Positions 12,034 through 24,136 of a DNA stretch of 64,000 bases are shown piece by piece. This stretch comes from Epiperipatus broadwayi (Eukaryota > Onychophora > Udeonychophora > Euonychophora > Peripatidae), in assembly GCA_028023455.1 (NCBI GenBank), contig JAQFVV010000206.1:1907361-1971360 (forward strand), written 5' to 3'. The notes under the pieces were generated by a model. It had not been told where the DNA came from. It was given only the letters and a program-made list of their open reading frames with translations, and made no database searches. How positions within the stretch are numbered: the stretch's first letter is position 1; each line of letters begins with the position of its first letter. The translations under genes were made by a program, and so were the position numbers.

Positions 12034-12624
12034 CAAATACCTTGATCAGATTATTAATACAGATGGAAACATAATGGATGAAATTAATCATAGAATTAAA
12101 CTTGGTTGGAGTGCTTTTGGTAGAAATAACTTGATACTGAAAGGAAATATGCCTATGTGTTTGAAAAGGAAGGTTTTTAATAAATGTGTTTTACCAGTTC
12201 TTACTTTTGGATCTGAAACTCAGACATTTAATAGAAGGTCAATACAGAGACTTCAGACCACTCGAAGAAGTATGGAGAGATGCATGTTGGGAGTAACAAG
12301 AAGAGCTTGAAAATGCAATATATGGGTAAGAGAACAAACAGGTGTTACTGACCTCATTGAAAAAATTAAAAGACTGAAGTGGAGTTGGGCTGGACTTATT
12401 GCTAGAAAAGATGATAATAGATGAACAATTGAAATCTTAATCTGGATTCCAAGAGATTGTAAAAGATCCAGAGAGAGACCATATGTGAGATGGATGAATG
12501 AAATAAGAAAGTCTGCAGAGGTGATGTGGAGAAGAGAAGCTAAAGATTGGAGAAGATGGATTGAACTTGGAGAGACCTTCATCCTGCAGTGGATTGATAG
12601 TGGTTGATGATGATGATGATGATG
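12034..12624 (+). pseudogene. RTE-type LINE, 5'-truncated copy with 11-bp target duplication
   Basis: Begins in the middle of the protein at KYLDQIINTDGN and runs through MDEINHRIKLGWSAFG, CLKRKVFNKCVLPVLTFGSE and WRRWIELGETFILQWID, colinear with the - strand copy at 47396-48511. Stops at 12308 and 12422 break the frame. The 3' end is a GATGATGATG tail. The sequence ATATATGACTT is present on both sides (12023-12033 and 12625-12635): an exact 11-bp target site duplication that fixes both ends. It sits in the intron 37 bp after the 11879-11996 exon. Confidence 0.9.
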
Positions 12625-12639
12625 ATATATGACTTGGTT

Positions 12640-13445
12640 AATTTAGGAATTTGAAAGTTTTAATGATCATTTAGGTTAAGACTAGAGAATGTTGGACTAC
12701 CATTTCTGTGTAGATTTTCAGAAATTTGAAGTCTCTATTTTATCTGATAGAGATTTTTCATAAAATGCATATATAATAAGAAGGACTGATTTTGGAATAT
12801 TTACATTAGATGATAGCTCATGATAACAAGGTTTTGGAGAAGTTAGCAATAATCTAATAATTTGATTAGTTATAGATATATTTCAAGTGCATTAACAAAC
12901 TTAATATATATATGTGTGTGTGTGATGTGTCTGTTCCAATAGCCATTGTAATGTCAAAATAAATTATTCTTAGCCATATAAAACCTGAGTACTGATGCAT
13001 TTCTAAGATAAAGATTGTATATATAATACTTTGAGAATAAAACTCATGCAACTATTACAATAGGAAATTAAAATGCCATTTAAGTATAAGACAATAATTC
13101 TTACCTGAAAAGAGCCATCTGTCTTTTTTTGTTACCTCATTTTTTAATTGTTGTATGCTATAACTAGAGAATAGCTCAATTATCTACGTGGAACAGTTGC
13201 AAGAATCTTAATCTCAATATATATATATATATACATTAAGCGCTGGAAGTATTCTATGTATATATAACCATGCATGGTTAATGATAAAATATTCAAGTTC
13301 TAAATTAAACAAGACATGTAGAAAGTTGGGCTACTATTTCTGGGTAGATTTTTAAGCATTTCAGCAAAACTTTACCACACAAGCTTTTGGATCTGTGCAC
13401 TAAAATTCTAAAGATTTTATTAGTTATTGATATATCCCAGTTTAT
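12640..13445. repeat. Diverged direct repeat, about 600-bp spacing
   Basis: Two loosely similar segments (about 12640-12890 and 13265-13445) share, in order, GGTTAAT, a GGACTACCATTTCTG / GGGCTACTATTTCTG block followed by GTAGATTTT, an AGCTTTTGG / GGTTTTGG block and TTAGTTAT.GATATAT. This looks like an old duplication or two relics of one element. No coding capacity. Confidence 0.45.
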
Positions 13446-13622
13446 TATGTATGCATACACATACATACATGACTGAAAAAATGCATAAATATCTTAAATA
13501 TTGTAAAGATTTCAATACTTTGTGGTCATTTTTGCTATGCAAATGGACTTTTAGTATGATATTTATTTTTGTGTTTATGTTAAATAAATATTTGTTTCTT
13601 ATATTCTTCTATATTTTTGCAG

Positions 13623-13793
13623 TTTACTTATGGCTGGTTGGTCTTCTCTGACAGAAGCTCGCTCTTATACCAGTCGCAGCACAATTAATTTACCACCTGA
13701 ACGCTATTGTATAAAGCTGCAATATCAATATTACTTTGATCAAAAATCTCAAAAAACAAGTCAAGGAATGATTGAATGTGGTAATTGTACAAG
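13623..13793 (+). CDS. Alpha2/delta calcium-channel subunit gene, exon with ERYCIKLQ ... CGNC
   Basis: A 171-nt exon between a pyrimidine-rich acceptor (TATATTTTTGCAG) and the donor AG|GTAATT. In the phase set by the previous exon it reads NLLMAGWSSLTEARSY, then LPPERYCIKLQYQYYF, and ends MIECGNCTR. This matches the C-terminal region of VGCC alpha2/delta proteins, where a Tyr/Cys-rich segment leads into C-x-x-C-[ST]-R-x-F. Alpha2/delta subunits are extracellular, disulfide-bonded accessory proteins that bind the pore subunit and promote its surface expression. The exon leaves two bases (AG), completed by G of the next exon to Arg. The downstream intron is about 10.2 kb and holds the antisense LINE pair. 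Confidence 0.82.
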
Positions 13794-13957
13794 GTAATTA
13801 ACTAATGAATGAGAGGTATATTTGTTTCTACACATAGATAGCTAGCATTTTTATTTTTATTTTATGTATAATTCTTTTGAATATTCAACATAGTATTAGT
13901 TATATAAATTATATTAACAATCTTAAATAATTTTAAAGCAACAAAACAGAAATAATC

Positions 13958-14105
13958 CAGACAAAGCAAAGCAAAAACTCCATATAGTAGTGCCACCTGT
14001 GCTAAACACAGGTGGCACTACTATATGGAGTTTTTGCTTTGCTTTGTTTATAAACAATTATGTGCTAGTATTGGAGATGTGATCATGTGATGCTTGCTGG
14101 TTTAA
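13958..14105. repeat. Near-perfect hairpin, fragment of the 451-bp hammerhead repeat family
   Basis: The arms AAGCAAAGCAAAAACTCC... and ...GGAGTTTTTGCTTTGCTT form an almost perfect 38-bp inverted repeat around CTAAA (13970-14050). The right arm continues to GCTTGCTGGTTTAA, exactly the boundary seen in the element at 41949-42564. A possible 9-bp duplication, GAAATAATC, lies at 13949-13957 and 14106-14114. This short copy keeps the junction between the inverted and forward parts but not the ribozyme. It lies in the intron 165 bp after an exon. Confidence 0.75.
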
Positions 14106-14114
14106 GAAATAATC

Positions 14115-16974
14115 AAATATACTATATTAAAATAATAAAGGTCTGACTTAATTAAATTTTACTTTTTTATATTCAGAAATAGTAATTTCAAGAGATCTAT
14201 CTTGAAATATCAACTTCATACACCAATAGAAAATAAATTTATATATATATACAAGGAAAAATAAATCTATCTAAGGAATATACTTTATATATATATATAT
14301 ACACATATTTGTTTGTTTTTAAATCTGCAAAAACTTCAAAACACATGTTTGCATTTGAAAGAAAATAATGTAATTTTGACAAAGTTATAATAGACCTCTT
14401 CAAAAAGTTGATAAAAAAGAGTTAAAACTAAAATCATGTTTATTAGAATATCAGTGTCTAATATTTTAAATATTTCAGTTTCATTATTTTAATCTCAATA
14501 TACCCAAAAATGGAGATCCTTTACTAATTAGTTGATCAATACAATGTTAATGTGATTGCACTTTTGAAGACTCATTATTCTCCTAATAATGTATTGTAAC
14601 CATCTGGTTACATGGCACACAGCAACATAGTTGTGTGTGTGTGCATATATTTATAAAGTAAAGGAAAGGTAGAAATAAACATAGAGATAAATTTTGTAGA
14701 TATTTTTCTACATTTTCCTGGAATAAAAATAGTAAATAAAGGGTTAAATAATTCTGAATTTAAACAGAATTTTATTATAGATTAAAACATTTTAAGAAGG
14801 TTTAAATATTATTATTTGTAACTCTGATTTTGAACAAGCATGTCTACTGATAATTGTAAAAATATCTGTCTTTGAAAATCTTTTAATTAATGCTATTTTT
14901 TAAAAATCTTTGATAAGATTTTCAAATGTACCTTTTAATAAAGATGCTTTTGGAAGGATTAATATTGTTTTTAATCAAGACAGATTGAAAACAGTTACTG
15001 TGTTTTTATCACCTCATGAAATAAGTATTAGACAGAAAAAGCTGTTTTCAATTAAGATGTTTTTATTACCTCAGATGATTCTATAAAAGGGCTGATAAAA
15101 AAATATCAGTTCAGTTTTGTCTTGCAATTTTTGTAAGATCTAGCCAGAAAAGTCTGGTTTTAATATTTTGAAAAGCAGTGGCCAAATAGGCCAGCTGCAA
15201 AGTTTGGATAGTAACTTTTTTGAAGACAGTTCTTGTCTTAATTTTTTGTGAAGAGTTGGCTGCAGCTTGTTGGTAGCTGTAGCAGAGAATAGCAAAAATA
15301 AAGCTAACTGCAGAGCTGTAGAGTTATACAAAAAGAGCTTCCATGGAGATCTAAGGGAGGATAAGTCCAGTAACTGCCCTATAGTTTACTATGGAGTTTT
15401 GGTTCACCTGAAATCTAGATCAATTTCTAATGGATCAATTAGCCTAAAATTTGGAGAAGACAGCTGGATGACCAGAAATATATATGGAACCAAATCAAAA
15501 CCAACAAACCTGATTGTTTGCCTGATGATGATAATCCAGTCTACCAACTTGCCCAAGAGAAACCCCAGCTTGCTCAAGAAGTAATTATCCATATGCTGAT
15601 ATATCTATATGAAGAGAAGCACAGATAAACATATATACAGCTGATGAATTAGTTTAAAATCCTGAAAATGACTTTTAAAATTATAACTTAATAACTTAAA
15701 GTAAAACAAATCAATAATTTGATTAATTTAAGTGTCTAAAAGAAAGGAGCAGTCCATAGTCTTTTAAATATATATTATTGAAGAAATTGTTTTTAGTAGT
15801 TCCCATAAAAAAATGACATTTTAAAAATACCAGCAAACAAATTTTCTGGGATTAAAAATCTAGGAGTAAAGATTTAATTCATTGACTTTTGTTTTAAAAA
15901 GAAAAAAAACTGATAACCAATTTAAATGTATATTTATATTTAGTTTATATACACATATGTAAAAAATTTATGTTTTCCAAATGGAATTAAATAGGAAAAA
16001 TATATTATTATGACAAATTAAAATATAATATAAATGACAATGTGCACAAATACATGCACAACATATATTTTAAATCAAAAAAGAATTATGTATTATAAAA
16101 TTAATAATTTTATTTTGACAAAAATGAAATATATGCTGAAGACTTCTGTCTGTGTCTGCAGTTCAATATGCACACACTTGTATTTTAAATATATTATTGA
16201 AATATTATAGAAAATGAACTTCATTTATATGTTATTCATCAATTGTACTGCACCTGGTGTGGGTATATATATCAAATGCATGTCAAATAGACACAAACTT
16301 TAATCATTTTTTTATTATTGGTATTTTGTCTCATTTAAAAGTAACAGCTAAAAAATGTTTATTTTATGGCAAGTCAAATATGTTCAGAAATTACATGCAC
16401 ATACATGTATGTGTGCATATATATGTCATTTCTATTGCAAATACCAATGTGTATCAGATAGACACATATGTAAAATTTTAATTATTTAAAATGTGAATTC
16501 AAAAATGTTCATTTTATATCAAGCCACATACCAGCATGCTGAATGGGTTTTTAAGTAAACCTAATGTATTAATCATGTAAATCATAATGTAATAACTTGA
16601 ATTAAATATAGTAATTTTGTAAATCACATACATGTAAACCACAATGTGATCATTTTTTTATTATATATTAATCAAAATCAGAAGACTTTTAATTGTAGGG
16701 TCATATTATAAAGACCTTATTTTCATTTTTTTATATTGTTATTAATAAACTTGAACAATAATGCTGAGCTATTAAAACATGATCATCATCAATACCCTGG
16801 CCACTTGTACTGGCTCACTATAAACTTAACTTCTAATAAGACAACTAAAATCCTATGAGATTATTTACTCTTTTGTATTCAAGCTAAAGAGATTTTTTAC
16901 AAATAATTTGTGAAAAAAAAAAATTTATAAATTTATAGCTGCAGATTGTCAGTATTTCACTGGATTTACTAGCA
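14115..16974. other. Intron sequence, no gene; weak direct repeats
   Basis: No exon or element end could be supported. Sequence of higher complexity at about 15120-15600 contains an open frame of 105 codons without splice signals or recognisable motifs. A loose direct repeat (about 16262-16390 and 16449-16550, sharing a GATAGACACA-like core and ATGTTTATTTTAT) suggests another old duplication. Short TA runs are common. Confidence 0.4.
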
Positions 16975-17457
16975 TGATTTGACGTGATTCACTGTGAATT
17001 TGTCTTTTACAATGTCATGAATCTTTTTGCCATCATTCCCAGAGAAACCTGTTAGCCACTTTACCTTCTCCTTTCATTCCCCACCCTATATTTTCCCATA
17101 TTCTCTATCTTGCTTCATTCCATTTCCACAACATAATCTTTGTTAACTCCATAGCCTTTATATCTTTTCCAAATCCAACATAAAACCAATAACCCACTTT
17201 CTGTATAATCACTTTGTTTACATTTATTCTTCCACAACTTCATTATGTGTACCCTTTCTGCTTTCAAGCATTTACATTCAATTAACAGATGTATAATGTT
17301 TTCTATACCTTCTTTACACAACTTGCAGAATAAATCACCCACATTTGTCTATTTATGTGTAAATTCCTTTGCTGCTAAAGATTTTCTTCAAGCCTTAAAC
17401 AGTTAACTATTTTCCTTACTATTATCATAAATTAACTTGCACTCAATATTCTGTTCA

Positions 17458-17488
<31 letters not shown>

Positions 17489-17492
17489 GAAC

Positions 17493-17529
<37 letters not shown>

Positions 17530-19643
17530 TTTTACTCTATACTAGTTCTCCATCTCTCTAACTCCCTATTCTTTATTAATGCATCTATTCTTCTATCCCA
17601 TTTCTTATCACTATAACACTCAAAAAATCTTCTAACACAATCATTCCACCATTTGTGTAAGTATACTGACATAAATTCTTTATTCAAATCTTCTGCATAC
17701 CCTTCTTGTTGCTTGTCCATTACTCATAATCCAGTTAAATATTATTTTGGCTATTCTCTTATTATCCATGAACAGCAATCTATTGAACATTTTCAATTTG
17801 TTTTTTGCATCTCTCTTATAAAAACTTGACTATCCCATTTCTCCTTGAATTGCTTCCTTTGCTGTTCACACATCTGCATCCAATGCATGCCTTCTTAATT
17901 TTCTTTGTACTTTTTTTAATTTATTTAATACCTCTTTACTAACACATAATGCATCATTACCATATGTTGACCCTGCTACTGCCATTCCCTTCCATACAAT
18001 TCTAGTTACATCATACTTATTATATGAAAATACTGTTAATTTCTTTATCAACCCCTTTCTTTTCTTTGCTTCATTTATCAGTTTTTTTTCCCATTCATCC
18101 AAACAATTTTTCTTAATACTTAAAACAATTCCCAAATAGTTATACCTATTCACCACACTTAATTCTATCTGCCAATATGAATTCTTTGTCTTCTCTTTCC
18201 CCAGAATTAATTATCATTACTGTTGATTTTTCCTCACTAAATTTAATCCCCATCTTTTCACTCACTCCTACACATGTCCTCAGCATAACTTCCATATCTT
18301 CCATCCTTTCTGTGTACAAGAAGACATCATCTGTAAATAAAAGACTTATATATATAATCCCTTGCCACCTATTTAGGGTATCTCTACCCCTCTTCCTAGA
18401 CTTTTTATTGCTCTCTCCATTTCTCTCAAATATAGCAAAATAAAATAGGTGATGTAGAGCATCCTTGTCTTAGTACTATTTCATTTTTAACTTTAACTGA
18501 TTCTATATTTCTTAATTGATACCTATAGTAATTATTTTCATATAATCTCATAATAATATCCACTAAAGCTCCATCCATTCCCAAATTTAATAAACTTACC
18601 CATAATCTATTTTTATTTACTCTATCATATGCCTTCTCTATATGTATAAAACCCATATATAGCTGTCTACCTATACTTCTACTAATATCTATAAGCTGTG
18701 TACCTACAAATAAACTATCTCTTAGACACCTACCTGATTGAAACCCTCCCTGAACTTCTCCGACTATATTATTTTTTTCCATCCATTTTGTGACTCTTCC
18801 AGTCACCATATATGTGAAAACTTTATATAATATTGACATTATCACTATCAGTCTATAGTTACTTAACTTTCTATGATGCTTACCATTTCCTTTAAATAGT
18901 AGTCTTGCTCTTGTCTTACTCCAATTACCCATAAAATCTCTTTTCTGTGCCATCTTATCAAAACATGATAATAGTTTTGATTTTACCCTATGTCCTAAAT
19001 CATTTATCATCTCTGCTGCCCATCTATACAAACCTCTTGCCTTTCCACTTTTCAATTTCTTCCCTGCCTCATTCTGTTTATTTTTTGTAGACCTAATATT
19101 TCCATTACTATATGCTTTCGTGCTTGTTATCACTCTGTCCTTCGCATATAACATCTTTTATATATCCATTAAATACTTATTTAAGATTGTCTCTAATTCT
19201 TCTATAGAGCTACACTGTATTTCCTGATCATCTAGTAATACTATTTCTCTCTTTCCTACATTCCTTCTTTTAATATACTTCCAATTTTTTTTACTCCCAT
19301 CTCTTCCATTTTTATTAATATCCTCCAACAATTTACTATTTAATTTCATTCTCTCTACATAATTATTTATTTTAGCCAACTTTTTTTTATAAATACTTTT
19401 CTCATTTAATATTAACATTTTTACTTTCTTTAGTTTTAATAGCACATTTTTATTCTCTGCATGCTTTTTTCCTCTTTTACATTTTTACTAACTCTCACTT
19501 TCCTATTATTTTTTTTCTTCTGAATATTTTCACTTAAAACCCTATTTGTCACTTTTTCTACTTCACCACACCACTCCTTATATTGACTCCCAATCAACTC
19601 TTCCATGGTTTCTTCAACTTTTATTTTATATTCTTCTATCTTT
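16975..19643 (-). pseudogene. APE-type LINE, copy B (5' truncated, broken)
   Basis: Same family as copy A just upstream on the - strand. It starts inside the linker between endonuclease and RT (equivalent to position about 22262 of copy A). RT blocks are visible: YRLIVIMSILYKVF, FIHIEKAYDRVNKNRLW, VLRQGCSTSPILF, and an F-T-D-D catalytic box in frame at 18326-18337. The thumb region follows, then CKLCKEGIENIIHLLIEC at 17115-17342, the C-terminal Cys/His segment. At least five frame breaks, an in-frame stop at 19155 and a (TA)n expansion at 17460 disrupt it. The 3' end lies near 16975, where the - strand reads AATCACGTCAAATCATG. Confidence 0.88.
17460..17524. repeat. (TA)n microsatellite inside LINE copy B
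   Basis: Two TA runs separated by GAACAGA interrupt the C-terminal coding region of the LINE. The corresponding place in copy A has no such run, so the expansion happened after the copies separated. Confidence 0.95.
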
Positions 19644-19755
19644 TTGATGTGATGTGATGTATTATGGCTTCTCCTTAAACGAAGTCAAGAATATCTCAGC
19701 AATTATGCCCAGATAAACCTGTTAGCCACTTTCTTTTACATTCCCCACTCTAAAT

Positions 19756-22700
19756 TTACCCATAATCTGCTCTATCCCATTTCCACAACATAATTTTTGT
19801 CAACTCTATAACCTTTATATCTAAATCCCCCTTATCTTTTCCCAAACCCAGCATAAAAACCAATAATTCACTTTCTGTATAATCACTCTTTTCATATTTA
19901 TTTTTCCACAACTTCATTATATGTACCCTTTCTGTTTTCAAACATTTACATTCAATTAACAAATGCCTAATATTTTCAATTCCTTCCTTACATAATTTAC
20001 AAAATAAATCACCCATATTTTTCCATTTACATGTATATTCTTTTGTAGCTAAAGATCCCGTTCGAGCCTTAAACAATAAACTACTTTCCTTACTATTATC
20101 ATATATTAACTCACACCTAATATTCTGTTTATTTCTATATATATTTAAACTCTTTTTACTCTCCATACTATTTCTCCATCTCTCTAACTCCCTAGTCTTT
20201 ATTAATAAATTTATTCTTTTATCCCATTCCTTACTACTATAACACTCAATAATCCTCTTAACACAATCATCCCATCTTTTGTACAAATATACTGATATAA
20301 ATTCTTTATCCAAATCTTTTGCATAGCGCATTACCTTTCTCACCCATCTTGTTACCTGCCCTTTACTCATAACCCAATTAAATACTATTTTAGCTATTCT
20401 TTTATTATCCATAAACTGCAATCTACCAAACATTTTCATTTTACTTTTTGCATCTCTCATATGAAAACTTGACCATCCCATTTCTCCTTGAATTGCCTCC
20501 CTTGCTGTCCATACTTCTGCATCCAATGCATGTCTTCCTACTTCCCTTTGAGCTTTTTCTAAATAATCTAATATCTTTTTACTAACATATAATGCATCAT
20601 TACCATATGTTAACCCTGCTACTGCAACTCCTTTCCATATAATTCTAGCTACATCATATTTATTATATGAAAATACTGTTAATTTCTTTATCAATCCCTT
20701 TCTTTGATTCATTTATCAATTTTTTCTCCCATTCATCAATTCCCAAATAACTATATCTATTCACCACACTTAACTTAATATCTCCCAATAAAAATTCTAC
20801 ATCTTCTCTTTCCTCAGTATTAACCATCATTATATTTGATTTTTCTTCACTAAATTTAATCCCCATCTCTTTACCCACCCTTGCACATGTCCTCAACATA
20901 ACTTCCATATCTTCTCTTTTTTCTGCACACAAAAATATATCATCTGCAAAAAAAAAGACCTGACAAAATATATACTCCCTTACTACCTATTAACGGTATC
21001 TCTATCCCTCTTCCTAATCTTTCTATTGCTCTTTCCATTTCACTCAGATACAACACAAACAAAATAGGTGACATAGGGCATCCTTGCCTTAGTCCCACAC
21101 CATTTTTAACTTTAATTGATTCTATATTCTCTAATTGATATATATAATAATTATTTTCATATAATTTCTTAATAATATCTATTAAAGCTTCATCCATTCC
21201 CAAATTTGCTAAACTTATCCATAATCTATTTCTATTTACTCTATCATATGCCTTCTCTATATCTATAAAACTCATATATAACTGTTTATCTGCATTCCTA
21301 CTCATATCCATAAGTTATGTAACTACAAATAAACTATCTCCTATACGCCTATCTAATCTAAAACCTCCTTGCATTTCACCCACTACATTATTCACTTCCA
21401 TCCATTTTACAACTTTACTAGCCACCATATACGAGAAAACTTTATATAAAACTGATGTTACTGCTATCGGTCTATAATTATTCAACTTTCTATGATCCTT
21501 ACCCTTTCCTTTAAATAATAACCTTACTCTTGTATTACTCCAACTACTTGGGAAAACTCTATTCTGTGCCATTTTATTAAAACAGGATAATAACTTTACT
21601 TTTGCCCTATATCCTAAATTCATTACCATCTCTGCTGCCCATCCATCTAAACCTCTTGCCTTCCCACTTTTCAATTTCTTCTCTACCTCATTTAGTTCAT
21701 TTTCTGAAAAACTAATATTCCCATTACTATATTCTTTCATATTTTCTAATATTCTATCATTCACATCTAACATCTTTTCTATATTCATTACATAACTATT
21801 TAAGATTCTCTCTAAATCTTCTCTAGAACTACACTCAGTTCCCTCATCATCTAGTAATACTAACTCTCTCTCCCCTAAATTTCTCCTTTTAATATAATTC
21901 CAAATTTTTTTACTTCCATCTCTTCCACTTTTATTAATATCCTCCAACAATTTACTATTCAATTTCATTCTCTCTCTATAAATATCTATTTTAGCCAACT
22001 TCTTCTTTTCTAAGTACTTTTCCCATTTAGCATTAATATCTTTTTCACTTTCCTTATTCTTAATAGCACACTTATATTCTCTACATGCTTCTTTCCTTTC
22101 TTTTACACTTTTACTAATTTTAATTTTTTTATTACTTTTATTCTTTTCAATATTCTCACCTAAAACCCTATTTGCAACTTTTTCTACTTCCTTACACCAA
22201 TCCTTATACTCATCCCCAACCCACTCTTCCATTATTTCTTCAACTTGTATTTTATACTCTTCCAACTTATTCTTATAATTTACTCTCCATCCACATCTTT
22301 CACTATTATTTCTACTTTTATTTCTATTCTCCATTACATTACTAACCATTTCAATTACAATGAAATTATGATCACTAGTGCATACTTTTTCTTCATTATC
22401 AAATACCTTAATTTTCTGTATTTTATTTATTCCCTCTTTCTCTACCAATACATAATCTATTGTGTGAAATATATTATTTCTGGACCATGTGTATTGTCCC
22501 TCATAAATATTTAATAAATTTCCAATACTCAAATTCACTTTCTGACAAAAATTCTTCAAAAGCTGTCCATTTTTATTATCTACATCATCAATTTCTTCAA
22601 TATATCCATTCATATCCCCTATAACCATTATTCTCTTCCCCTTTTCTTTAAAACTTTGTATATCTTTAACTAAACATTCATATATGTTACTATTCCACTC

Positions 22701-23226
22701 CAATATAATTTGACTATCTCCAGTAGCTATATAAACTATAGCCACCATCCATTCTTGTCTACCCAACTTTATTTCAAACCACAAGTGTTCTTGACATTTA
22801 ACAATATTTAAATATTTTTTTGATATAACACCTATACCACCACCCCTTTTTTTTTTTCTTTTCTATTTATACCCTGCCATACCAACTGTTCCAAAATAGG
22901 TTCTTCTTCTTCTCTTAAATGTGTTTCCACTACTGCTAATACCTCAAGCTCTTCATTTTCAATTGTTTTATTTAATTCCATCCACTTTTCTGGTTTCCTA
23001 CCACCTTGCATATTCAAAAACCCAATTTTAACAATTTCTTCTTTCCTAACTACTCTTTTATAAATTCTTTTAATTCTTTCTTCTCCATTACATTTATAAA
23101 TTACTTTCTTACCATTAATTTTACAAACCCATTCCTTCTCCATATCTATATTTATATCAAAATCAAATTCCTTTTGCTTACTTCTTATATTCCATCCATT
23201 CTTTTTAATAATATTACAATTTAAAA
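19756..23226 (-). pseudogene. LINE copy A ORF2: AP endonuclease and reverse transcriptase, broken
   Basis: Reading from the 5' side on the - strand: KIGFLNMQGGR and VVETHL (endonuclease Asn and Glu motifs), a frameshift at an A-run near 22850, then VIGDMNGYI, YTWSRNN, IDYVLVEKEG and TSDHNFIVIE (catalytic Asp/Asn and Ser-Asp-His). The RT follows with LLFKGKGKDHRKLNNYRPIA, FIDIEKAYDRVNR and VGLRQGCPMSPILF. A single nonsense codon (21315-21317) separates two in-frame parts; copy B has Gln there. A ninth T in a run (20948-20956) shifts the frame exactly before the F-A-D-D box. Another shift lies near 20705. The C terminus carries CKLCKEGIENIRHLLIEC. The start codon is unclear; the frame is open upstream to about 23226. 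Confidence 0.9.
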
Positions 23227-23253
23227 ACCCCTTTATAAGTTTCCCGAAAAAAA

Positions 23254-23452
23254 TTATTTATAAATCAAACTCCCTAAAACTTCACTTCCTTGTTTTCCTA
23301 AATGCAACCCATCTTTACTATATAACTCTCTCTTTCCAATAAAACAATCCCACACATCCACAAACATAACATTATTTCTCTCACACAATTTTTTCAATCT
23401 CTCATTTATAGAACATGCCCTATCTAGCATTCCAATCACTAAGCGACCTCTG
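23254..23452 (-). pseudogene. LINE copy A ORF1, C-terminal SGNH-esterase-like fragment
   Basis: Reads LVIGMLDRACSINERLKKLC, then FVDVWDCFIG and YSKDGLHLGKQGSEVLG before a stop at 23254. The D-G-L-H-L-x-x-x-G block carries the Asp and His of the catalytic triad of SGNH/GDSL hydrolases, and the pattern IN..L...C matches the usual C-terminal end of that fold. Esterase domains of this kind occur in ORF1 proteins of CR1-like LINEs. The Ser-bearing N-terminal part is missing because the element is truncated at about 23455. Confidence 0.7.
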
Positions 23453-23589
23453 GTGGCTATTATATATAAAATGTATATTCAAGCAATTTTTTATATATAT
23501 GCACTTATATATTTAGTAATATACATAATTTTTCTTGAAATTATACTAATACATTTTCATACTTTTGCTTGTAATTATACATAGCAAGA

Positions 23590-23870
23590 AACAAGGAGGA
23601 ATCTAAAAACGTATGAGTAAGAAAATGAACTGGTACATAACCTCATTGAAAAAATTAAGAGGGTGAAATAGTATTGGACTGGTTATGTTACTTGAAGAGA
23701 TAACTATAGATAGACAATTGGATATAATAGAGACTATTTGAGATTAATAAATGAGAAAAAGAACTCATCTAGAATGCTATAAAAAGAGAAGCTGTAGATT
23801 TGTAAAACTGTATTAAACTTCAAAAGATTTTAGTCCTGCAGTAGATTAATAACGGTCGAAAATGATATTT
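23590..23870 (+). pseudogene. Very decayed RTE-type LINE 3' fragment
   Basis: Aligns by eye with the 3' end of the RTE copies: TSLKKLRG and TIDRQLDI correspond to DLIEKIKRLKW and RWTIEIL, and the end TTTTAGTCCTGCAGTAGATT corresponds to the FILQW codons. Several shifts and stops, older than the other RTE copies. Confidence 0.6.
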
Positions 23871-24029
23871 AATAAAGACTCATACATTCTATTCATTTAA
23901 TAGAAAATTTTATTTAATTATTTTTGCATGCCTAGTAATCCCAATTAATTTTTTGTTATTATTATAAATATGTTTTTATGCATATGGTTATATATTAAAA
24001 TACAAATTATCTTTTTTATTTTATCAAAG

Positions 24030-24136
24030 GCGGTTTGTGACCCGAAGAATTCAAAATACCAATTTACTAATGGTCATCAGCGAATATCCTTGCAAAGAAT
24101 GTCCACCGAAACTAATGATGCAAGAACCTCATGAAG
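24030..24136 (+). CDS. Alpha2/delta calcium-channel subunit gene, exon with NTNLL and CKEC
   Basis: A 107-nt exon after the acceptor TTTATCAAAG and before the weaker donor GAAG|GTTGGA. Joined to the previous exon it reads CGNCTRRFVTRRIQNTNLLM, then VISEYPCKECPPKL and EPHE. This is the most diagnostic part: vertebrate alpha2/delta-1 and -2 have C-x-x-C-S-R-x-F-x-A-Q-R-L-x-N-T-N-L-L at the same place, followed by a C-x-x-C pair. The Cys residues are expected to form disulfides in the extracellular delta part. One base (G) is carried into the next exon. The downstream intron is about 14.4 kb and full of PLE and other repeats. Confidence 0.9.

Larger units (their letters stand above)
19644..23455 (-). 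mobile_element. APE-type LINE, copy A, nearly complete ORF2 and ORF1 tail
   Basis: On the - strand the order is: end of an ORF1 with an SGNH-hydrolase-like block, ORF2 with AP endonuclease, reverse transcriptase and a C-terminal Cys/His segment, and a 3' untranslated end terminating in CATCACATCACATC repeats (about 19646-19660). An ORF1 esterase domain together with an APE/RT ORF2 is known from CR1/L2-group LINEs; that assignment is inferred. The 5' end is truncated near 23455. Its 3' end abuts the truncated 5' end of copy B with no obvious spacer. It lies antisense to the host gene within the 10.2-kb intron. Confidence 0.88.

Noticed and set aside
12253-12582. 109-codon frame on the - strand
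   Set aside because: Reverse of the RTE coding sequence; no independent support.
15515-15550. CTGATGATGATAATCC on the + strand
   Set aside because: No GAAA at a usable distance and no complementary flanks.
15267-15584. 105-codon open frame
   Set aside because: No splice signals, no recognisable motifs, and an overlapping frame of similar length on the other strand; probably chance.
22245-23224. Open frames on the + strand within LINE copy A
   Set aside because: Shadows of the antisense ORF2 coding sequence.
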